From the NCBI GenBank assembly GCA_002733915.1, contig NVXN01000001.1, positions 581,938 through 592,818 of the forward strand: a stretch of DNA of 10,881 nucleotides, in the 5' to 3' direction. This document shows positions 4,920 to 10,881 of this stretch, in pieces. Position numbers and translations under genes: made by a program. The stretch comes from Aequorivita sp. (GTDB lineage: Bacteria > Bacteroidota > Bacteroidia > Flavobacteriales > Flavobacteriaceae). The notes under the pieces are model-generated. The model was not told the origin of the DNA and ran no database searches. It worked only from the letters and a program-made list of their open reading frames with translations. Each line of letters opens with the position of its first letter. Position 1 is the stretch's first letter.

Positions 4920-7900
4920 TTAAAGGATTACTAGTTTCTCGAATTTTTCAGTCCGCTGATTGGTTAACGTAGATCTTACAGTTATCTTATATACATACAC
5001 CCCTTTTCCGATGCGGTCACCAAAATCATCACGGCCATCCCATACAATATCACGCGATAAAAATCCTTCGGTATTCACGATTTGGTTTTTGGTCCACACC
5101 ACTTTGCCCGTTACCGTAAAAACTTGCACCTGAACCTCCAAAGGTTCGAATGCACGGTTGTGGTTGAACCAAAATTCGGTATAATTTACAAATGGATTTG
5201 GGTAATTCAGTACGCGTGTGATTTCAAGTTTGTCGTTTCCGGCTACTATAAACTGTATTTCGGCAGTTGAAGAATTGTTATACACATCCCAAGCTTTTAA
5301 GGTAAGGGTATGTAGACCATCCTCAAGATCACGGAATTTAAAACTTGTCTTTCCTTTGGTGTAATCATCTACTTCAGCTTGGTAAAATTCATTTAAAACA
5401 AAAGGATTGGATTCGTCCCCATCGAGTATTGCAACAATATCATGACCAATGCCACTTGCTGTGTTAATGCCATTTGGGTCCTCCAACTTTGCTAACAAAA
5501 TGGGAGAATCGTCTGTAATGCCCCCAGAAACGAAACTCTCATCGTTCATGAATAGCCTAATTAACGGACCTTCATTGTCTTCGGGCGCATTTTCATTAAG
5601 ACCGCCTACGTTTAAATCTAGGTTTACGCCGCTTTGGTCTTCCAAAAGATTGTCTCGTTTTGCGTAAAGGCTTATGCGACCCTTTCCTACAGGAATTTGA
5701 ATATCACGGGGAACAACAAACTCAAATTCAAACTGACCATTGGTGACGGTTGCCTGACCATTAAAAAGTCCTTCTCCCAATGTTACAAAGTCCATTATAA
5801 ACCCATGGTTGTCATTGTCCAAAGTTTGGCGCATTACATTTTTATCAAAAATCTTGGCCTCCAAGATTCCGTTGTAGTCCGTCATTAAAACACCTGCTTC
5901 ATTTACCACTTCGCCTTCAAGTTTTATTTTGCTAAGTGCCTTTAGTGTATCAGTGGCTTGATTTACAGGTATGCCGTTCAATTTTGTTAAGCGAATACTC
6001 TTTTTGGGAAATGCAAGTGGCATTGCAGGGTCGCCGATGTAAAAGACCACTCGCCTAAGAGTCGTTCCGGCGCCCAGGGTTTGTTTTGCCAACCGCAACC
6101 CTTCAGCAGGCGTATTTGGATTATCAGTGCCAAACCCAAAAAGTTCATCGGCCAGCGCTTGGTTAAATCGAATTCCGGTGGAAATATAAATAGCCCGTGT
6201 GGTGGTTACCAATGATATTGCACCACCCGCAGTATTTTGATAGGTAAGCTCACCCGCTGTAATCCGGAGGGGGTTGTCAAATTTTGTGAACTCACAAGTA
6301 ACCGTAATTATACAAGGCAGATTATCTTTGTTCTTGAACTGCCGTGCGGTCTCTTTTGTGTAAATTACTTCTTGCGCCAGGCCATCTTCGCCGCCGTGCC
6401 CAAAGTAATCCATAATTATAGCGCCCACCTCAATAGCCTTAACAATCGCTTCATTTACTTCCGGATAACGGTTACCGCCTGCAGAGGCCTCTTGCTTATA
6501 GGAATCTGCGTGTATTTTCTTAACGTTTATAAATGGTTTTTCGGCAGCAATTAGGTCACCAAGTTCGTCTAATTTTGTCTCTAAAATAGTTTCACTCAAT
6601 TCATCAACATCATCAGAAATCAACACAAAATTGTTTCTCCAGTTGCCGTATGAAGATGCGGAAGCGTATTTTATTATTTTATCTACCAATGCATTTGCCA
6701 AGGAAACATTGTCTGCAACCATCCTTCCCATCGCAATATCCAGCAAGTCTATATCTGTTCTAGACCCGATGGTGCCTTCCGTTTCATCCATATTGCCAAA
6801 AAAATCATCGGACATGAAAGAACTACTTCCGCTATTGCCTAAAAGTGTATGAAAAGTGGGTACTATATTGTTATTGTTTGGAAGTCTGTTTTTATAATCA
6901 ATAGAAGTATCTCCAAAAATACCAACATATTTTACACGCTTTTCTGGGGTGGAAGCATTGTAGTACACATATCTTAGAAAATTGCGGATGGCTCCAATGT
7001 CCTGTTTGCCCGAACTGAACTCTTCGTAAATTCTATCGGTAGTTACTACCTTAACATTTAGACCCCGAAGAGTTTTATGGTAAGTTGCCAAACGCAGTGC
7101 AGGCTGAATTAGGAAAGGAGCAGTAATGATAATATAATCCACATCCTTAAAATTGCCTGATTCATCCTTAAAGATGGTACCTTTTAAGTTTTGGTTCTGT
7201 ACAACTGATTGCGCAATTTTTATGGGCACATAGTAATCGTTGGGGTTAATCGCCACATAATTGCGAACCTCGCCCAAAGTTTGCTTAAAACCGAAGCTGG
7301 CAGCATTTCCGTCATTCTGTTTTGAAGTAATAGACTGAAAATCGGTCACGTCCCAAACCTGTGAAAACTGCGAGGCATTGCTTATTTGATATTCGCCCAC
7401 CCCGCTTAGATTAGCTGCATCGTTATATCGAAAAGCCAATTGTCCTCCCGCGCCAGTTAATTGCCTTACCGCCCAAACACCTATATAATCCAAATAACCC
7501 ACACTGGATGGATTACCTGCATTATTATACATTAAATCCACTGTAACTGTTTCACTACCCGCGGGGACTTCAACACTTAATTCCTTCATACTTATTAAGC
7601 TATTGCTACCTACTTGTGAAAAAGTCAGGGGATTCAAACTCGTACTATTTACCGAAACCGCCATGGACGTATTGCTTTCTGAAACTGCGGCGGCTTTCAC
7701 GATCAAATTCATAGCCTTACCGGATACGATGTTAGGGAACTCGAAGCTATAAGTCTGCTCATTTTCAATATCAAATCGATTCCCAAACCATTTTCTTCCC
7801 AATTTGGTTGGGCTTTCTTCATCCTTTTCGTGAAATTGATAATCATCAAACTCACTTATAGTAAATGCTACATTTCCTGTGGGCTCTACCATGGGCCTCA

Positions 7901-8750
7901 CCCTTTTTCCCGCACCCCCGTCGGCAGTAATATAATAATAGGACTCATCGCTGTAAGGGTTTAGATTGGAGTCATTCTCTTCAACATAACCCTCGGTGTT
8001 AGTCCCGTAAAACAAAACATAGTCGCCACTGTCAAAACTTCCATCCTCCTCGCCAATTACCTGTATGGCATTTTCGGGAATATCAAAATAACGGTTTTGG
8101 GCATTTAATAACGGCAAAGGTTTTCCACCGTGACTGTACACTTTAATATTTCTGGGGTCAATCCCGTCGGTATTCATTCCTAGATTATTAAGGAAAGATT
8201 TGTCCATTTTATGAATACCTGTTTTTTCAACTTTAAACTTAAACCATTTTCCGTTGGCAAGTACAGAATTGGTTATTGCGGGCGGTTCCTGTCTGTTCTG
8301 TGATCCATATCGATACTGAATATCAAATGAAAGCACTTTTTGATACCTGCCGTTGGCTTTTATGATAGGCGAAATTTTAAAAATGGTAAAAAGCTTTTCT
8401 CTTGAACGGGTACTAGCAAGGCTATATTCCAGCTTATCGGGCAATTGGTCCAGAGAAACTTTATTTAACTCTTCAGCAGAAACAGAGCCATATTGCACAT
8501 TGGTGACCGCGAGTGAGTTGCTATCGGCAACACCATTGTCTTCCCACTGAGTGCTATATAAAACGGTTTCTTTATCCAATTGAAGCTTTAATGCCTCTCG
8601 GGCCTTTTCCTTATCATAACCAGAAGATTTAGCTTCTCCAAAAGATGCAGAAGAATTTGCATCTCCCCAATATATGGCTATGTTCTTTGATTGCGCCTTT
8701 CCCACAAAAGGCATTAGAAATAGAAATAAAAGAAGTGTTGTTTTTCTCAT
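4920..8750 (-). CDS. porU: Type IX secretion system C-terminal-signal peptidase (sortase-like) PorU
   Basis: A 1276-residue surface cysteine protease of peptidase family C25 (gingipain type). In the family, PorU cleaves the C-terminal signal from secreted proteins and, at least in Porphyromonas gingivalis, joins them to anionic lipopolysaccharide. Numbering from the ATG at 8750: signal peptide 1-20 (ending VGKAQ), a long N-terminal beta-rich part, the C25 domain from about 539 to 915, with catalytic His785 in YFGHGGEDG and Cys819 in TVTCEFTKFD. The 34-residue spacing is close to the 33 in PorU of P. gingivalis. GDPAMPLAFP (907-916) closes the domain. The end resembles a type A type IX signal domain: NYPNPF at 1182-1187, then VQVFTVTGKVVW, WDGRDDFGDRIGKGVYVYKI and a terminal KLVIL. 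An upstream ATG at 8813 would bury the signal peptide behind 21 extra residues and lies upstream of the putative -7 element, so 8750 is preferred. porV follows after 34 bases. Confidence 0.95.
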   Translation of the reverse strand: MRKTTLLLFLFLMPFVGKAQSKNIAIYWGDANSSASFGEAKSSGYDKEKAREALKLQLDKETVLYSTQWEDNGVADSNSLAVTNVQYGSVSAEELNKVSLDQLPDKLEYSLASTRSREKLFTIFKISPIIKANGRYQKVLSFDIQYRYGSQNRQEPPAITNSVLANGKWFKFKVEKTGIHKMDKSFLNNLGMNTDGIDPRNIKVYSHGGKPLPLLNAQNRYFDIPENAIQVIGEEDGSFDSGDYVLFYGTNTEGYVEENDSNLNPYSDESYYYITADGGAGKRVRPMVEPTGNVAFTISEFDDYQFHEKDEESPTKLGRKWFGNRFDIENEQTYSFEFPNIVSGKAMNLIVKAAAVSESNTSMAVSVNSTSLNPLTFSQVGSNSLISMKELSVEVPAGSETVTVDLMYNNAGNPSSVGYLDYIGVWAVRQLTGAGGQLAFRYNDAANLSGVGEYQISNASQFSQVWDVTDFQSITSKQNDGNAASFGFKQTLGEVRNYVAINPNDYYVPIKIAQSVVQNQNLKGTIFKDESGNFKDVDYIIITAPFLIQPALRLATYHKTLRGLNVKVVTTDRIYEEFSSGKQDIGAIRNFLRYVYYNASTPEKRVKYVGIFGDTSIDYKNRLPNNNNIVPTFHTLLGNSGSSSFMSDDFFGNMDETEGTIGSRTDIDLLDIAMGRMVADNVSLANALVDKIIKYASASSYGNWRNNFVLISDDVDELSETILETKLDELGDLIAAEKPFINVKKIHADSYKQEASAGGNRYPEVNEAIVKAIEVGAIIMDYFGHGGEDGLAQEVIYTKETARQFKNKDNLPCIITVTCEFTKFDNPLRITAGELTYQNTAGGAISLVTTTRAIYISTGIRFNQALADELFGFGTDNPNTPAEGLRLAKQTLGAGTTLRRVVFYIGDPAMPLAFPKKSIRLTKLNGIPVNQATDTLKALSKIKLEGEVVNEAGVLMTDYNGILEAKIFDKNVMRQTLDNDNHGFIMDFVTLGEGLFNGQATVTNGQFEFEFVVPRDIQIPVGKGRISLYAKRDNLLEDQSGVNLDLNVGGLNENAPEDNEGPLIRLFMNDESFVSGGITDDSPILLAKLEDPNGINTASGIGHDIVAILDGDESNPFVLNEFYQAEVDDYTKGKTSFKFRDLEDGLHTLTLKAWDVYNNSSTAEIQFIVAGNDKLEITRVLNYPNPFVNYTEFWFNHNRAFEPLEVQVQVFTVTGKVVWTKNQIVNTEGFLSRDIVWDGRDDFGDRIGKGVYVYKITVRSTLTNQRTEKFEKLVIL

Positions 8751-8767
8751 CAGTACAAATAACGTTG

Positions 8768-8775
8768 CAAATATA
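8768..8775 (-). promoter_or_regulatory. Candidate -7 element for the porU-porV-cdd operon
   Basis: On the minus strand TATATTTG (8775-8768) fully matches TAnnTTTG and ends 17 bases before the porU ATG at 8750, implying a leader of only about 10-12 bases. The -33 box is poor: the best candidate is TTTA, 22 bases upstream of the -7 element. The element agrees with the downstream start at 8750 and argues against translation from 8813. Confidence 0.4.
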
Positions 8776-8844
8776 TACTTAGTATAAGACAACATTTTAA
8801 ACTTTTTCCACAAAATGGTATTAGGATAATAATTTTAAAACTAA

Positions 8845-8852
8845 TACGTTTG
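8845..8852 (+). promoter_or_regulatory. Candidate -7 element for gldJ
   Basis: TACGTTTG fully matches TAnnTTTG. A degenerate -33 (TTAG at 8821-8824) lies 20 bases upstream. If used, transcription would begin near 8858 and gldJ would have a leader of about 110 bases containing the hairpin at 8890-8919. A second, weaker possibility nearer the gene is TTG (8913-8915), 19 bases before TATATTGC (8935-8942). The sequence does not decide between them. Confidence 0.35.
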
Positions 8853-8889
8853 CATACTGGATTGGTCGAAGAACCATTCCCAAACACAC

Positions 8890-8919
8890 AGCGCAATAAT
8901 AATAAAATATTATTGTGTT
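8890..8919 (+). promoter_or_regulatory. AT-rich hairpin in the gldJ upstream region
   Basis: Bases 8890-8901 pair with 8908-8919 as a 12-bp stem. The inner 8 pairs (CAATAATA with TATTATTG) are perfect and the outer part includes two G-U pairs; the loop is 6 bases. A short T-run (8918-8922) overlaps and follows the 3' arm on the plus strand, so it resembles a weak intrinsic terminator, yet no plus-strand gene lies upstream within the window. It could be a leader attenuator for gldJ or a palindromic protein-binding site between the divergent genes. Confidence 0.4.
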
Positions 8920-8969
8920 TTTGTCGTTAATTACTATATTGCGAACCCAATTTTATCATACTTAAATCT

Positions 8970-10646
8970 ATGATGTTAAGAAAAAACCTAGCATTAAAGC
9001 TATTTATTACTGTTATAGCGGCCTCTCTACTTGTAGGTTGCAACAAAACTAGGGACTATAAAAACAGTTCCAGAGCCACAGGATGGAAGATGAATGCCAA
9101 AGAAGGTGGCTTTCAGTATGACCCAAAATACAAAGAACAACAAACTGGCCCAGGGCTAGTATTTGTTGAAGGGGGTACTTTTACCATGGGAAGAGTTCAA
9201 GACGACCCAATGCACGATTGGAACAATTCTCCAAACCAACAACACGTCCAGTCCTTTTATATGGATGAAACCGAAGTAACCAACTTAATGTATCTTGAAT
9301 ATTTAGATTGGTTAAAGAAAGTTTTCCCTCCAACTGATGAAAATTACCGAAAAATATATGAAGGCGCTGTCCCAGATACCCTTGTTTGGAGAAACCGTTT
9401 AGGCTTCAATGAGGTTATGACAAACAACTACCTACGCCATCCTGCATATGCAGAATACCCTGTAGTTGGTGTTAGCTGGATACAAGCAGTAGAATTCAGC
9501 AATTGGAGAACAGACAGAGTAAACGAAATGGTTTTGGAAACTGAGGGAGTTACAGCTCGTAACGCTCGTTATGATGTAGAACCCGGAGAAACATTCAGTA
9601 CAGAAACCTATTTAAATGCCCCTACATTAACCTATGGCGGTAACGACTCTATCACACGAGGCGGAAAAAAATCTGAATCAATTGCAAAGAGAAGCAAGGA
9701 CAGTACAAATTTATATGTGGGACGCCAAGATGGACTATTAATGCCATCATACCGCTTACCTACAGAGGCAGAGTGGGAATATGCAGCTCTGGGCTTGGTG
9801 GGTCTTCGTAACTATAATGTTTATAGAGGAAAGAAAAAATATCCTTGGGAGGGTCAATATACCCGTTCCGGAAAAAGAAGGTCCCGAGGTGACCAATTGG
9901 CAAACTTTAAGCAAGGTGATGGTGATTATGGAGGAATAGCGGGATGGAGTGATGACGGTGCCGATATTACCGCACAAGTAAAATCATACGAGCCAAACGA
10001 TTTCGGTCTATATGATATGGCCGGAAACGTAGCAGAGTGGGTTGCCGACGTTTATCGTCCAATTGTGGATGATGAGTTTAACGATTTTAACTATTACCGT
10101 GGAAACGTTTACACCAAAAACGCTATTGGCGAAGACGGAAAAGTGAAAGTGGTTACTATGGACTCTATAGTTTATGACACCCTAAGCAATGGAAAAATCA
10201 TAGCCCGCAACTTGCCTGGAGAAATTCTACAAGTGCCAGTTGACGAAAACGAAACCTATTTAAGAACAAACTTTTCCGAAAGCGATAACCGTGATTTTAG
10301 AGATGGCGACAAACGCTCTTCCCGTTACTATCAATCATTCGCTGACGATGAAAGCGAAAGTGGTGATGGCGCAAACCGTATGTACAATTCACCAATACAA
10401 AAAGTATATGCAGATAGCACCGGTACATTAGATCGTCAATATGACAAATCTTCAAACAGAACAACTTTGGTGGATAATGAAGTTCGTGTTTACAAAGGAG
10501 GTTCTTGGAGAGATCGCGATTACTGGCTAGACCCAGCGCAGAGACGTTATTTCCCACAAGATATGGCAACTGACTATATCGGGTTTAGATGCGCTATGAG
10601 TCGTGTGGGTTCAAAATCCAAAAAAGGAAAGCGCCCGAGAAACTAA
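8970..10646 (+). CDS. gldJ: Gliding motility / type IX secretion lipoprotein GldJ
   Basis: A 558-residue lipoprotein required, in Flavobacterium johnsoniae, for gliding and for stability of the type IX apparatus. The lipoprotein signal ends in the lipobox LVGC, making Cys24 the lipidated residue; it would be anchored in the outer membrane facing the periplasm. The rest is a formylglycine-generating-enzyme (SUMF1-like) fold: FVEGGTFTMG (65-74), MDETEVTN (98-105), YPVVGVSW (163-170), YRLPTEAEWEYAA (261-273), YDMAGNVAEW (348-357), YKGGSWRDRDYW (508-519) and IGFRCAMSR (537-545). The cysteines used by true FGE are absent; after the lipid Cys24 the only cysteine is Cys541, so a structural role is expected. 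About 150 residues separate GNVAEW from GGSW, much of it acidic and Ser/Asn/Asp-rich. The C-terminal tail is strongly basic (SKSKKGKRPRN). The start could be 8970 or the adjacent ATG at 8973. Divergent from porU and followed by a terminator. Confidence 0.96.
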   Translation: MMLRKNLALKLFITVIAASLLVGCNKTRDYKNSSRATGWKMNAKEGGFQYDPKYKEQQTGPGLVFVEGGTFTMGRVQDDPMHDWNNSPNQQHVQSFYMDETEVTNLMYLEYLDWLKKVFPPTDENYRKIYEGAVPDTLVWRNRLGFNEVMTNNYLRHPAYAEYPVVGVSWIQAVEFSNWRTDRVNEMVLETEGVTARNARYDVEPGETFSTETYLNAPTLTYGGNDSITRGGKKSESIAKRSKDSTNLYVGRQDGLLMPSYRLPTEAEWEYAALGLVGLRNYNVYRGKKKYPWEGQYTRSGKRRSRGDQLANFKQGDGDYGGIAGWSDDGADITAQVKSYEPNDFGLYDMAGNVAEWVADVYRPIVDDEFNDFNYYRGNVYTKNAIGEDGKVKVVTMDSIVYDTLSNGKIIARNLPGEILQVPVDENETYLRTNFSESDNRDFRDGDKRSSRYYQSFADDESESGDGANRMYNSPIQKVYADSTGTLDRQYDKSSNRTTLVDNEVRVYKGGSWRDRDYWLDPAQRRYFPQDMATDYIGFRCAMSRVGSKSKKGKRPRN

Positions 10647-10667
10647 AATTTCAAAATTTATAAAAAC

Positions 10668-10701
10668 AGCCCTCCTGGCGTACAGCTTCGGAGGGTTTTT
10701 T
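10668..10701 (+). terminator. Rho-independent terminator after gldJ
   Basis: CCCTCC (10670-10675) pairs with GGAGGG (10690-10695). Two further outer pairs (A-U and G-U) can form with the start of the T-run, which is TTTTTT at 10696-10701. The loop is 14 bases and may fold further. The GC-rich stem plus T6 directly behind the gldJ stop makes gldJ probably monocistronic and separates it from murF. Confidence 0.88.
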
Positions 10702-10715
10702 AGTATATTTATTTT

Positions 10716-10881
10716 ATGAATATACCATCTCTTCATCACTATTTTTTGCAAAGTAACGGCATAAGCACAGATACACGCAAAATCTTCAAGGGCTGCCTTT
10801 TTTTTGCCCTAAAAGGCGAAAATTTCAACGGAAATCTTTTTGCCCAAGAAGCGCTGGACAAGGGCGCACTTAAAGTTGTAG
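10716..10881 (+). CDS. murF: UDP-N-acetylmuramoyl-tripeptide--D-alanyl-D-alanine ligase, N-terminal part
   Basis: The frame opens at ATG 10716 and stays open to the right edge, giving 55 residues that begin MNIPSLHHYFLQSNGISTDTRK. STDTRKIFKGCLFFALKG, followed by FNGNLFAQEALDKGA, is the MurF N-terminal domain that binds the UDP-MurNAc-peptide. MurF adds D-Ala-D-Ala to complete the cytoplasmic peptidoglycan pentapeptide precursor. MurE shares the DTR/LFFAL pattern, but the very short lead-in and the FxGxxFAxEAL spacing favour MurF, as does, from memory, its position after gldJ in other Flavobacteriaceae. The ATP-binding and ligase domains lie outside the window. It starts 14 bases after the T-run of the gldJ terminator, and I cannot see a well-placed promoter, so its expression may depend on read-through. 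Confidence 0.9.
   Translation, partial: MNIPSLHHYFLQSNGISTDTRKIFKGCLFFALKGENFNGNLFAQEALDKGALKVV

Noticed and set aside
8751..8813. Extra 21 residues at the N-terminus of PorU from an ATG at 8813
   Set aside because: It would place a second hydrophobic stretch before a complete signal peptide and starts upstream of the likely -7 element.
8970..10646. gldJ as a catalytic formylglycine-generating enzyme or sulfatase maturase
   Set aside because: The required cysteines after GGSW are missing and the lipobox plus the genes around it identify GldJ.
10704..10711. TATATTTA as a murF promoter -7 element
   Set aside because: It lacks the final G and lies only 4 bases before the murF ATG, leaving no room for a leader.
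1..10881. A new defence, mobile or secondary-metabolite system
   Set aside because: All long frames are assigned to known families; no transposase, integrase, CRISPR repeats, toxin-antitoxin pair or composition shift was seen.

Overview
The window looks like chromosomal DNA from a member of the Flavobacteriaceae (Bacteroidota). This rests on the gene content (GldJ, PorU and PorV of the gliding and type IX secretion machinery), the moderately AT-rich composition, the near absence of Shine-Dalgarno sequences, and several matches to the Bacteroidota promoter -7 element TAnnTTTG. The genus cannot be fixed from the sequence.

Minus strand, read from right to left. porU (8750 to 4920) encodes the gingipain-like C-terminal-signal peptidase of type IX secretion. 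porV (4885 to 3716) encodes its outer-membrane beta-barrel partner. cdd (3711 to 3229) encodes a cytidine deaminase, starts 4 bases after the porV stop and probably uses a TTG start. After a 120-base gap with a good candidate promoter come pdhA (3108 to 2110) and pdhC (2106 to 421), the E1-alpha and E2 subunits of the pyruvate dehydrogenase complex, 3 bases apart. A 122-base gap follows, with a flavobacterial-type intergenic repeat and a 17-bp-stem hairpin. The last gene is a short-chain dehydrogenase/reductase that begins at 298 and runs off the left edge.

Plus strand. gldJ (8970 to 10646) encodes the gliding lipoprotein GldJ and is divergent from porU across a 219-base control region with promoter-like elements and a hairpin in the gldJ leader. 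It ends at a convincing rho-independent terminator. murF (UDP-MurNAc-tripeptide D-alanyl-D-alanine ligase) begins at 10716 and runs off the right edge.

PorU, PorV and GldJ belong to one machine. GldJ is a core lipoprotein of the motility/secretion apparatus; PorV shuttles substrates emerging from the translocon; PorU removes their C-terminal signal at the cell surface. The pdh, cdd, SDR and murF genes are housekeeping neighbours. No stretch above 300 bases lacks a gene, and I see no tRNA, rRNA, CRISPR array, insertion sequence or phage gene. I found no undescribed system. The open points are regulatory structures, the intergenic repeat, the non-catalytic FGE fold of GldJ and the transcriptional link of metabolic genes to porU/porV.
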